Below are positions 11,940-19,323 of a stretch of 26,467 bases of DNA, piece after piece. Position numbers and translations under genes: made by a program. This DNA is from a virus. Each line of letters opens with the position of its first letter. Position 1 is the first letter of the stretch. The notes below the pieces were generated by a model, which was given only the letters and a program-made list of their open reading frames with translations, had not been told where the DNA came from and did no database searches. The stretch lies in the IMG/VR virus record IMGVR_UViG_3300033141_002324, positions 1 through 26,467 of that record, one strand, 5' to 3'.

Positions 11940-12109
11940 TGGACTTAGCGTTAAAAAGAGAAGTTGACAGGCAGAACAGAATGAAGAAAGAGGCAAGGGA
12001 AAAGAAAGTTGCCCCTGCCCCTAAAAAGAAGAAAGAAGTGAAGAAGGAAGTAAAACCTAAGAAAGAGAAAACGAAATCAGCGTTTTCACCATTTAAGAAA
12101 AATAAATAG
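11939..12109 (+). CDS. Lys-rich small protein, 56 aa
   Basis: TAATG overlap with the preceding gene. Nearly half the residues are Lys, with runs such as APAPKKKKEVKKEV, and a C-terminus SAFSPFKKNK. Probably disordered; may bind DNA or acidic head proteins. A 61-bp gap without a gene follows. Confidence 0.6.
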   Translation: MDLALKREVDRQNRMKKEAREKKVAPAPKKKKEVKKEVKPKKEKTKSAFSPFKKNK

Positions 12110-12170
12110 GTTAGGACAAGTCGAAAAACCTCATTTCCGCATAGGGGGAATGGTGGTCTAGGGGGGAATC

Positions 12171-12437
12171 ATGGGGGCGAAAACAATCGTTGTAACAATG
12201 GAAGAAGGAAGTCACAAGCCAATATATGAGTTTGAGGGTGATTGGCTTGGAAGAGAGGTAAAGGTTGTTACCCGCAAAATGTGGGATCAGGGATATAAGA
12301 AGTATCAGCAAAGAAAAAGGAAGGAAGCAGAAAAACAAGAAGCGATTAAACCACAAGTAGAGGAAAAAGAAAATGGAACAAGAACAGAGCCGGCAAGAGC
12401 TGGCAGAAAACCAGGGCGAAGAAAACATAAACAGTGA
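12171..12437 (+). CDS. Hypothetical protein, 88 aa
   Basis: ATG 12171 follows AGGGGGGAATC. The N-terminal half is beta-rich (MGAKTIVVTMEEGSHKPIYE, then EVKVVTRKMW) and the C-terminal half is a Lys/Arg/Glu-rich disordered tail. It overlaps the scaffold gene by 65 bp, where the tail is read in another frame. No family recognised. Confidence 0.6.
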   Translation: MGAKTIVVTMEEGSHKPIYEFEGDWLGREVKVVTRKMWDQGYKKYQQRKRKEAEKQEAIKPQVEEKENGTRTEPARAGRKPGRRKHKQ

Positions 12438-13146
12438 GGAAGCGACTTCCTCAGAAGAGAAAAGCGAAGAAGAAAAAGATTTTGAAGCTCTCTATAAAGA
12501 AGAAAAAGAGAAAAGAGAGAAGCTGGAAGAGGAAAAGAAACAGTCGAGGGAATTAGAGTTAAAGAGGAAAACGAACCCGCAGCATATTGACTCTATTCGG
12601 AAAAGGCGAGCAATGCAGAGAGAGAAGGAATTGCTTAATGCTGCTCTGCCTAATGCTATCAGGTATACTGATGAACAGCTTAATGAGATGACTCCTGCAC
12701 AGTTAGCACGGGTACTGCAGCAACAGGATCAGCAAGTGATAAACACTGTGGTGAAAAAGATTGGATTAGTGGAAGAGGGGCGGAAAGAGGAAAAGCATGA
12801 CGAGCAGCTTGCTCGTCTCAATGAGGAATTTCCTGATTGGCTACAGTATCAAGACAGGATGATTGTTCTTGCAGAGGAAAACCCGAATCTGTCACCACGA
12901 CAGCTATTGGGGATTGCTGCACAAGAGGCTGGTGATGAAAAGACAGTGGACAAATTGCTTGGTAGAAAGCCGAAGGAGGAGAAAAAGAAGGTGAACGAGG
13001 AAAAGAAAGCCAAGAATGCAAAAGCGGGGGCGACTCAAAAGCCCTCAATGGCTGCAACTGATACGGTTAAGATTCCCGATAAAAAGATGACACCTGTTCA
13101 GGCTGCGGAAGTAGCACTTGAAAAGTTATCTGCGGGAGCTAAATGA
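12373..13146 (+). CDS. Probable scaffolding protein
   Basis: 257 aa, highly charged, with a Glu-rich coiled coil at about 20-75, a helical core (IRYTDEQLNEMTPAQLARVL) and a Lys-rich helical tail ending in MTPVQAAEVALEKLSAGAK. The low-complexity acidic/helical composition and the position immediately upstream of the capsid gene fit a capsid scaffold, which guides shell assembly and then leaves. The start is ATG 12373 inside the preceding gene; a later start cannot be excluded. Confidence 0.75.
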   Translation: MEQEQSRQELAENQGEENINSEEATSSEEKSEEEKDFEALYKEEKEKREKLEEEKKQSRELELKRKTNPQHIDSIRKRRAMQREKELLNAALPNAIRYTDEQLNEMTPAQLARVLQQQDQQVINTVVKKIGLVEEGRKEEKHDEQLARLNEEFPDWLQYQDRMIVLAEENPNLSPRQLLGIAAQEAGDEKTVDKLLGRKPKEEKKKVNEEKKAKNAKAGATQKPSMAATDTVKIPDKKMTPVQAAEVALEKLSAGAK

Positions 13147-13161
13147 AGGAGGATGATGTAA

Positions 13162-14142
13162 ATGGCATTACCTAGTTCAACTTATGAATGGGATACCTAT
13201 TACACTTCCACCTGGTACAACATCGTTGGGAAAGACCCAATAGACAATATCTTTGACACCAATGCGCTTTTAGTCTTAATGACAAAGAAGGGCAAGGTAA
13301 AGAGACAGTCTGGTGGTTCTGAGATTCATATCAATCTGGAATACGGAGAGAATGATACCGTAACGAGTATCGGGCGTGGTGGAGAGGTTTCCCTGGATGA
13401 TACCGACCCACTGACCAAGGCAATATATTCCTGGAAATATATTGTTGGGAATGTGACAAGGTATTACACAGACGAGCAGGAAAATAAAGGCAAGTCGCAG
13501 ATTGTTGATATGGCTGCGACAAAGATGGGAAATCTGAAAAGGTCAATGAACAAGTATCTTAATATTGCTCTTTTTGGTGATGGTACGGGGAATGGTGGAT
13601 TAGACCCATTAGGGCTTGATGCAATCATTCCAGAAGATCCAACTGCAAGTTCTACTACTTGTGGCGGGATTAACCAAGCTATAGAAACATGGTGGCAAAG
13701 TCAATACTACGACGCTGGCGGGAGAGCAGTTGAAACGTATCTCTTAACCGACATGAGAGATATGCTTGATAACTGTATTCGTAACGATGAGTCACCCGAC
13801 ATAATCGTTACCGACCAAACCTGTTTGCATTACTACGAAGATGAGACAAACGAGAAGTATGTTATTGTCAATAAGATTCTTGGTGATGCCGGTTTTCAGC
13901 ATCTTCAGTATAAGGGGCTGCCGATTATATGGGATAGAGAGTGTAAGGCAAGGTCAATGTACTTTGTGAATACTGACTATCTCTACATTGTAAGTAACAT
14001 GGATAGCGAAGCGAAACTTACAGAGTGGAAGTCAATCCCTAACAAGCTAGACAGGGTTGCACAAGCTGTTTCAGGGTTAAACATTGTAACGTCACAGCGA
14101 AGAGTGCAGGGTGTACTCTTTGATATTGGCGAAGCATCGTAA
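13162..14142 (+). CDS. Major capsid protein
   Basis: 326 aa, ATG 13162 after AAGGAGGATGATGTAA. HK97-fold capsid proteins of the P22/N4-like type: the N-terminal arm (SSTYEWDTYYTSTWYN), an E-loop region with GGSEIHINLEYGEND, the spine helix region (DMAATKMGNLKRSMNKYLNIALFGDGTG), and the A-domain with IIVTDQTCLHYYED and GLPIIWDRECKARSMYFVNTD. Position after the scaffold and before a decoration-like gene supports the call. No delta-domain or protease is visible, so the shell probably matures without cleavage, or the scaffold is removed intact. Confidence 0.88.
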   Translation: MALPSSTYEWDTYYTSTWYNIVGKDPIDNIFDTNALLVLMTKKGKVKRQSGGSEIHINLEYGENDTVTSIGRGGEVSLDDTDPLTKAIYSWKYIVGNVTRYYTDEQENKGKSQIVDMAATKMGNLKRSMNKYLNIALFGDGTGNGGLDPLGLDAIIPEDPTASSTTCGGINQAIETWWQSQYYDAGGRAVETYLLTDMRDMLDNCIRNDESPDIIVTDQTCLHYYEDETNEKYVIVNKILGDAGFQHLQYKGLPIIWDRECKARSMYFVNTDYLYIVSNMDSEAKLTEWKSIPNKLDRVAQAVSGLNIVTSQRRVQGVLFDIGEAS

Positions 14143-14150
14143 TACTCCTT

Positions 14151-14172
14151 CGGGTCTAAGCCAATAGACCCG
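14151..14172 (+). terminator. Stem-loop after the capsid gene
   Basis: CGGGTCTA and TAGACCCG (8 bp) enclose a 6-nt loop. The following bases TTGAGGTTGCC are not a strong T run, so it is more likely a processing or partial-termination element that sets capsid mRNA level against downstream genes. Confidence 0.5.
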
Positions 14173-14208
14173 TTGAGGTTGCCCATAACTTAAAAGGAGG
14201 ATTTTAAA

Positions 14209-14985
14209 ATGGCTGTAGTTCACCAAAAAAGAAGCTACTCGTCTGGGAGCAGAGCAGTAGTCCCAGGACACGGGCTGATGGAAGCAAAGGCAACACCAGT
14301 AACAAAGCTGGGTTCAATAATTGATTTCGACGATGGAAGGGCATTCAGGATGTCACACTATGTAGCGGATACCACTGCTGCATGGCTGGTGTCGCCTGAT
14401 GAGAGTGCTTACAGCGTTGCGGAAGTTGACCAAGAACTAACTACGGATTATGTTGCGGGTTCAAGGTCGGTTGAAATGGATTTGGCAGCAGGGGCAAAAG
14501 ACCTCTATAAAGATGCCTTTTTCTGTATAACCGATGACTCTGGTGAAGGATATATGTATAAAATCAAGGGCAATACAGCCTCTGATGGGACGCATGTAAC
14601 CTTTACCTTCTATGACCCGATTGTAGTTGCAGTTAGTGCAACATCAGACGTAGCTATCATGTCAAACCCCAACTATGGTTTGCGTGGTTGTGTTCCTGGC
14701 ACAGACTGGTCACCAACGGGTATTTGCTTGCTTGCTATGGACGTAAGTGAAGCTGCTTATGGCTGGAGGCAGGTAAGGGGGTCAGCACTGGTTGTGGCTG
14801 ATGCTGCCGCCGCTATTGCGGTTGGAAACCCGCTTTGCCCGTCTACTAACCATGAAGGGGCTGCTATGGTGCTTGCAGAAGCAGACACCAGTTGCGCCAA
14901 TCTTGATGAGCCTATTGTGGGATATGCAAGATTCCTGCCTGATGATACTGGTCATGTAGGACTTCTGCTCACAGGAGTAGATTAA
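14209..14985 (+). CDS. Probable capsid decoration/structural protein, 258 aa
   Basis: ATG 14209 follows AAAAGGAGGATTTTAAA. Beta-rich protein with no signal peptide, sitting immediately after the major capsid gene, where phages often place a decoration or capsid-stabilising protein. Visible features: a basic start (AVVHQKRSYSSGSRAVV), Asp-rich turn segments, and several Cys residues. The C-terminal part GDPLCPSTN-like region (VGNPLCPSTNHEG) and DEPIVGYARFLPDD is typical of beta-sandwich head proteins. I assign it by position and size only. Confidence 0.55.
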   Translation: MAVVHQKRSYSSGSRAVVPGHGLMEAKATPVTKLGSIIDFDDGRAFRMSHYVADTTAAWLVSPDESAYSVAEVDQELTTDYVAGSRSVEMDLAAGAKDLYKDAFFCITDDSGEGYMYKIKGNTASDGTHVTFTFYDPIVVAVSATSDVAIMSNPNYGLRGCVPGTDWSPTGICLLAMDVSEAAYGWRQVRGSALVVADAAAAIAVGNPLCPSTNHEGAAMVLAEADTSCANLDEPIVGYARFLPDDTGHVGLLLTGVD

Positions 14986-15195
14986 GTGTTAATTAAAGCA
15001 CATGGAAGAGTTGCAAAATGTGCATGGTGTGGGGGGGTAATAGATAATCTAACAGCTCGTCCGTTTGGTAACTTCTGTTGCCCCCAGCATCTACTCAAGT
15101 GGAAAGAGAGGTTTGACAGGGGAAATATGGTGCGTATTCCTGGCGGTTATTTATCAACCGGCAGAGATACGATCAGGTTTAAAAGAACAAAATAA
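14986..15195 (+). CDS. Small zinc-finger-like protein, 69 aa
   Basis: Starts with GTG 14986, directly after the previous stop, with AGGAG at 14973-14977. Contains CAWCGG (C12, C15) and FCCPQHLLKWKER (C31-C32, H35), a plausible CCCH/CCHC zinc site resembling a treble clef, followed by a basic tail. A DNA or RNA binding role is likely but unspecified. Confidence 0.65.
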   Translation: MLIKAHGRVAKCAWCGGVIDNLTARPFGNFCCPQHLLKWKERFDRGNMVRIPGGYLSTGRDTIRFKRTK

Positions 15196-15206
15196 AGGAG
15201 CGAAAT

Positions 15207-15596
15207 ATGAAATGGAGACAAAATGGCAAGATGATGGAACCAGAAAAACCAATGGTTTGTTCTAATTGCGGCACACCAATGATTTTAAGGTGGAGTAAGC
15301 TGTCGACTCACGGAGATATATTTCGAGAGGTAGCCAGAAGAGAAAAGAATGGCGAAGATATGTCAGAGGCAAGAGCACTCTGGAACGGGAAAAAGAGCAA
15401 TCTCAGTTATGTAGATGACCAAAGGTGGAAATGTCCGGACTGTCACTTTACTATTATGTTTGGTATCCCCATTTCATTTGACCAATATTGGGAATTATAC
15501 AAAGCAAGAGGAAAGTTTAAACAGTATCAACCCATTGAACAATGGCTTGAGGACGAAACTATTAAACAACGGCTTCAGGATTTAGGTTATTTCTAA
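15207..15596 (+). CDS. Zinc ribbon-like protein, first of a paralogous pair, 129 aa
   Basis: ATG 15207 with AGGAGCGAAAT upstream. Two CxxC knuckles: C18-S-N-C21 and C76-P-D-C79 (in W-K-C-P-D-C). Then FGIPISF and the C-terminal block PIEQWLEDETIKQRLQDLGYF. It aligns over its whole length with the next protein (R-W-S-K, the CxxC pair, FGxP, P-I-E-x-W-x-x-D-x-I-K-x-R-L-x-x-L-G-Y), so the two are tandem duplicates. Family not recognised; zinc binding is strongly suggested. Confidence 0.7.
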   Translation: MKWRQNGKMMEPEKPMVCSNCGTPMILRWSKLSTHGDIFREVARREKNGEDMSEARALWNGKKSNLSYVDDQRWKCPDCHFTIMFGIPISFDQYWELYKARGKFKQYQPIEQWLEDETIKQRLQDLGYF

Positions 15597-15610
15597 CAGA
15601 GGAGCGAATT

Positions 15611-16012
15611 ATGTGGAAACTAACTAAAAACGGTCACGAACCAACAAGTCCATTATGGTGTCCTATTTGTAAAATGAGGGGGCATGATAAAGAAATGGTG
15701 TTAAGGTGGTCAAAAATTCAACCCCATGAAGATATTGCAATGGAGTTGTTTTTTCGCAGGCCAGATAACGAGAGGTCAAAATATTTGTTATCAATCTTTG
15801 ATGAAGTAGAAATGCCATCATGGGTAAATGATATGGCATGGAAATGTCCGACATGCGATTACTGGTGTGTGTTTGGTGTCCCAATGAAAAAAGAGGATGC
15901 TGAACGCATAAGAAAAGAAGAAAGAAATGGGTGTACTACCTTCGTTCCGATTGAGGAATGGTGGCAGGATGCCATTATAAAAGACAGGCTCAGAAATCTC
16001 GGCTACTGGTAG
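15611..16012 (+). CDS. Zinc ribbon-like protein, second of the pair, 133 aa
   Basis: ATG 15611 follows AGAGGAGCGAATT, nearly the same ribosome site as its paralogue. CxxC pairs at C17-P-I-C20 and C79-P-T-C82, then FGVPMKK and IEEWWQDAIIKDRLRNLGYW. Identity to its neighbour is moderate and spread along the protein, so the duplication is old. Both lie within the head gene block, between the decoration-like protein and a small protein. Confidence 0.7.
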   Translation: MWKLTKNGHEPTSPLWCPICKMRGHDKEMVLRWSKIQPHEDIAMELFFRRPDNERSKYLLSIFDEVEMPSWVNDMAWKCPTCDYWCVFGVPMKKEDAERIRKEERNGCTTFVPIEEWWQDAIIKDRLRNLGYW

Positions 16013-16038
16013 TCGGGTATCCTGCAAGGGAGGATAAA

Positions 16039-16269
16039 ATGGGTTTAAGAAGGGCGGTTTTAGAAAAAGTATTTTGTGTAAAGACAACTAATGGCGCATT
16101 TTCAGATGCGGACATAGTGACATTTTCAGCGGCTACAAAAATAACACAATCACCTGCAAGAAAAGGTCAGTTGCTGGTTTATACAGCATCAGCGGCTGTT
16201 AGTAAAGTTTATCTGGCAATAGCAGCGACAGGAACAAAGACCGCAGCATGGTTAGATATAACCCCGTAA
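16039..16269 (+). CDS. Small hypothetical structural protein, 76 aa
   Basis: ATG 16039 is chosen because AAGGGAGGATAAA precedes it; the frame is open to 15958 inside the previous gene without a site. The product is beta-rich and uncharged after a basic start (MGLRRAVLEKVFCVKTTNGA), with Ala/Thr-rich strands, typical of small virion proteins. Function not known. Confidence 0.6.
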   Translation: MGLRRAVLEKVFCVKTTNGAFSDADIVTFSAATKITQSPARKGQLLVYTASAAVSKVYLAIAATGTKTAAWLDITP

Positions 16270-16281
16270 CGGAGGTGTGCC

Positions 16282-16974
16282 ATGACACTGAGAGCTTCCT
16301 TCGTTACGAATGTGCTGGCAACTATTGATAAAAGCGGTACCACTTCCTACCAGGGGGTAACGCTTGAAACGTTAGCGCAGAACGCTTATGCAACAACTTT
16401 GAGGCGGCTGGCAAGGCAAAGGAATTGGGCTGACTTGCTGGACGAGGATACGTCCACTACTACAGTTGATGGGACTGAAACGGTTTCTTTGCCTGGTCTT
16501 ACCAATCGTATATTCAAGGTAATATGGGAAGATGGCAGTAATAGTAGCATCATAGTTGGCAAATCGGCCAGATGGTTTGATGCCAGATTCCCTTATCCTT
16601 CCAGTTTAGGAACAGCTGTCCCTACCTTTTACAAGAGAGTTGGCTCAACCCTTACTCTTGCACATCCCCCTAATGCAGCAAAGACATTAAGAATATTCAG
16701 AAGTATCTGGCCTACGGCTGATGGAACAACTGAGTGCCAGCTACAAAATATGGATGATGTAATTGAAGCTGGTATGGTTGCAGAATTATATCATAAGCTG
16801 TCGCTGGATTCAGAGGCAAATACATGGTGGGCAAAGTTCAAGCAGGAACGGGATGAGGCGTGGGCAAATGATAGCAACAATCCTGATATGTGTGTTGTAG
16901 CGAAGCCTTTTGGTGGTGAAGCACCATATTCAGGGGAATACTGGAAAAACCCCTTCTATTCACAGGATGATTAA
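16282..16974 (+). CDS. Probable head-tail adaptor protein, 230 aa
   Basis: ATG 16282 follows ACGGAGGTGTGCC. N-terminal helices (LASFVTNVLATIDKSG-like start, then ETLAQNAYATTLRRLARQRNWADL) are followed by a beta section with SLPGLTNRIFKVIWEDG, a Tyr/Pro-rich turn and a C-terminal helical part ending in aromatic residues. This is the pattern of podovirus adaptor proteins that extend the portal (P22 gp4/T7 gp11-like arrangement). Assignment rests on layout and fold pattern, not on a strong match. Confidence 0.55.
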   Translation: MTLRASFVTNVLATIDKSGTTSYQGVTLETLAQNAYATTLRRLARQRNWADLLDEDTSTTTVDGTETVSLPGLTNRIFKVIWEDGSNSSIIVGKSARWFDARFPYPSSLGTAVPTFYKRVGSTLTLAHPPNAAKTLRIFRSIWPTADGTTECQLQNMDDVIEAGMVAELYHKLSLDSEANTWWAKFKQERDEAWANDSNNPDMCVVAKPFGGEAPYSGEYWKNPFYSQDD

Positions 16975-16975
16975 A

Positions 16976-18781
16976 ATGAAAGAACTGAAACAGTTATCTA
17001 AATGGGAAATTCTCTTTGGTGTAGGCGTAGTTCTATTGTTTGTATCGCTTATGTTGCACGTCTACTTTAAGCCTATCTATCCGAAATCCACGCTGGATGC
17101 CATGAAGCAGTTGACCGAAGGAAAGACTGCTTATGCTTTCTTCTATGATAAAGAGCCGATGGGGACGCGGAGTATAAAAGACTCTGACCAGATTATAAGG
17201 GCAAATGAACATAGTCTGTATCTTCACTTTAGTGTAGAACACAATATGACACCTGCTACTTATTCTGGTTCTACCAGCTATGGTGAGTCTGGCGATTATG
17301 GGCATCATAAGGAAGGGTCTGCAAGGGTAACGTGGAGTGCAGAAGCACCTGCATCTGATGAAGAAGGCAGGGTGTGGGTTGATGAAGATACCTATATCGT
17401 TCAGGTTGCTGATTCGGGTCAAGTATGGCGAAACATGACAACGGCAGAAGTGGTAAGTGCAAGGGGTTCTGAGTCTGATTTAGATGCCCGTTTAGATGTG
17501 GAGTTAAATGAAGATGGTACGTTAAAAGATGCCCTGCCTGAATCTGGCGGCACAATGACTGGTAACATCAACATGGGTGGATATAGGGTGCTTATGGCGG
17601 CTACACCGCCTACTTCTGGCAGGGAGTTGGCAACAAAGTCCTATGCGGATAGCATTGTTGGTGCTGGTGGACTTCATGCTGCCTCTCATACAGATGGAAC
17701 GGATGATATTCAAAATGCCACTAATTCTCAGAAGGGTTTAATGACTGCGGCTCAGGCCACAAGTCTTGAAGCTAGTATTATTGTGTATCAACCAAAAAAT
17801 TATCTTAGTGGTTCTGTGACAGACGGTATCCAAGAGGCTATTGATGCCGCTCATGCTGCTGGTGGAGGGACTGTGTGGTTGAGTGCTGGCCATTACACTA
17901 TTGATGTTGATGTTGATTTATACTCAAATATTATTGTGGCTGGTGATGGATGGAGTACTGTAGTACAAGCAACCTCTACTTCAACACTCGACCTTGATTT
18001 GGAAGGGGATAGTGGAATTGATACGTCTGTGGCTACTGCAACAATTAATACGTCCCTTGTAGATTTGACTACCACAGCAAGTGCAGGAAATTTTAGTGCG
18101 GGCGATTTAGTCCGTATAGGTAATACGAGTGGATATAATGATTGTTCTTGGTATATTGTAGAAAGTACTTCTGTTAGCGATGGATATGTTAATTTTGGGT
18201 CTAATCTTCTAATGACCTATGATATTACCCCAACGATGGAGATAGTAACTCCCCTAGAAGGTGTTGTCATTAAGGATATTAGTTTTAAAAATGTGCGTGT
18301 TCATGGCAATTTGGCTTCTGAAAATAGTATAGAAAACTGTAAGTTTGATGTTACCTCGGATGAGGGGATATTCTTTGAATACAGTGTTAATAATTTTATT
18401 ACTGGGAATACATTTTATGATTGCGGCGATCACTCAATATATCTAAGTAGAGTAACGGGTTCTTATGTGGCTGGCAACAAGTTCTACGAGGTAACTGGTG
18501 CTGCCATATATGCTAATTATGGATGGCTAAACAATGCGAGTAATAATGTTATTCGTGGTTCTAGTTCTCGCGGGATACGATGGGCATTGAATGATTATGG
18601 TACTATTTCAAACAACCTGATAGAGTCTATTGTTGGAGACGCTATATGGTTGACAAACACTTCCACGTCCAATAGTATTGTTGGCAATTCTTGTCCGCTT
18701 GGAGTAATAGATAATGATAGTACACATAATAGAGGTGCAGGAAATGTTTACTCTACTTGTGAAGATTGTACTTGGAATTAG
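16976..18781 (+). CDS. Membrane-anchored tailspike with beta-helix, 601 aa
   Basis: ATG 16976 is preferred because AGGA (16964-16967) gives correct spacing; ATG 16967 is in frame 9 bp earlier. Residues 11-31 form a hydrophobic helix (EILFGVGVVLLFVSLMLHVY) after a basic start, a membrane anchor or uncleaved signal. Residues 163-265 are tail-fibre-like (GGTMTGNINMGGYRVLM, ELATKSYAD, SQKGLMTAAQ). From 280 on a pectate-lyase-3-like right-handed beta-helix begins (DGIQEAIDAAHAAGGGTVWL), with repeated rungs such as VAGNKFYEVTGAAIYANYG and a Cys-rich end. Phage beta-helices often bind or cut surface polysaccharide. The N-terminal membrane segment is unusual for a virion protein. Confidence 0.85.
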   Translation: MKELKQLSKWEILFGVGVVLLFVSLMLHVYFKPIYPKSTLDAMKQLTEGKTAYAFFYDKEPMGTRSIKDSDQIIRANEHSLYLHFSVEHNMTPATYSGSTSYGESGDYGHHKEGSARVTWSAEAPASDEEGRVWVDEDTYIVQVADSGQVWRNMTTAEVVSARGSESDLDARLDVELNEDGTLKDALPESGGTMTGNINMGGYRVLMAATPPTSGRELATKSYADSIVGAGGLHAASHTDGTDDIQNATNSQKGLMTAAQATSLEASIIVYQPKNYLSGSVTDGIQEAIDAAHAAGGGTVWLSAGHYTIDVDVDLYSNIIVAGDGWSTVVQATSTSTLDLDLEGDSGIDTSVATATINTSLVDLTTTASAGNFSAGDLVRIGNTSGYNDCSWYIVESTSVSDGYVNFGSNLLMTYDITPTMEIVTPLEGVVIKDISFKNVRVHGNLASENSIENCKFDVTSDEGIFFEYSVNNFITGNTFYDCGDHSIYLSRVTGSYVAGNKFYEVTGAAIYANYGWLNNASNNVIRGSSSRGIRWALNDYGTISNNLIESIVGDAIWLTNTSTSNSIVGNSCPLGVIDNDSTHNRGAGNVYSTCEDCTWN

Positions 18782-19052
18782 TTTGCTATTTGTGAGTTTA
18801 TCCTTTGCAGAGCCGTTTTACGAGCAGGAATACACAAATGCAAAGGTAACAATAGAGATATGGCCAATAAAGAACACTTGGTGGAACATTGCGAATATGC
18901 CTTTGTATGTCATAACTTGTTTTGTTGGGACAAGGACAGATGGTGCGGTTGAAACCATTATACTAAAATCTATACCTTTAGAGTTTTATATTTGGTCAAT
19001 AACAACGGGCACAACAACCACAACCATGAAGAACTATGCCAGAGATAACTGA
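18744..19052 (+). CDS. Exported small protein, 102 aa
   Basis: ATG 18744 (GAGGTGCAGGAA upstream) lies inside the end of the tailspike gene, 38 bp overlap. Residues 1-21 form a classic signal peptide (MFTLLVKIVLGISLLFVSLS with cleavage after SFA). The mature part is beta-rich with two Trp and one Cys and ends in TTTTTMKNYARDN. Not recognised. An exported protein here is more typical of a host surface or periplasmic product than of a phage tail. Confidence 0.65.
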   Translation: MFTLLVKIVLGISLLFVSLSFAEPFYEQEYTNAKVTIEIWPIKNTWWNIANMPLYVITCFVGTRTDGAVETIILKSIPLEFYIWSITTGTTTTTMKNYARDN

Positions 19053-19323
19053 ACAGGACGTAAAGAGAATAATTCAGGAAGAATTAAGAAGGTTTCAGCA
19101 TAATGACTTGATGGATATGCCACAGCAGGGGCATGTGAACCGTGACCATGATGGCAGGTATCATAGAAAACATAACACTATTTATTTAGACATTGGAAGT
19201 GCGATTGTGTTTGGGGATCCAGGCACTAATGGTAATTTTAGGATTGTGATTCAGGGTGGTTATCTTGAGGTACAGGTTCGTGATAGTGGTGCTTGGGCTT
19301 ATCGTGGCAGGTGGGCACTTTAA
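19036..19323 (+). CDS. Small fibre-like virion protein, 95 aa
   Basis: ATG 19036 overlaps the preceding gene by 17 bp. N-terminal helix (MPEITEQDVKRIIQEELRRF), a His-rich segment, then a beta part with DPGTNGNFRIVIQGGYLEVQ and GAWAYRGRW; this last block is a common element at the end of phage fibre or fibre-associated proteins. Unlike its neighbours it has no signal peptide, so it would remain in the cytoplasm. Confidence 0.65.
   Translation: MPEITEQDVKRIIQEELRRFQHNDLMDMPQQGHVNRDHDGRYHRKHNTIYLDIGSAIVFGDPGTNGNFRIVIQGGYLEVQVRDSGAWAYRGRWAL

Noticed and set aside
12110-12170. Small RNA or tRNA in the gap after the Lys-rich gene
   Set aside because: Only a 4-5 bp stem (TTCC...GGAA) is visible; no promoter or terminator.
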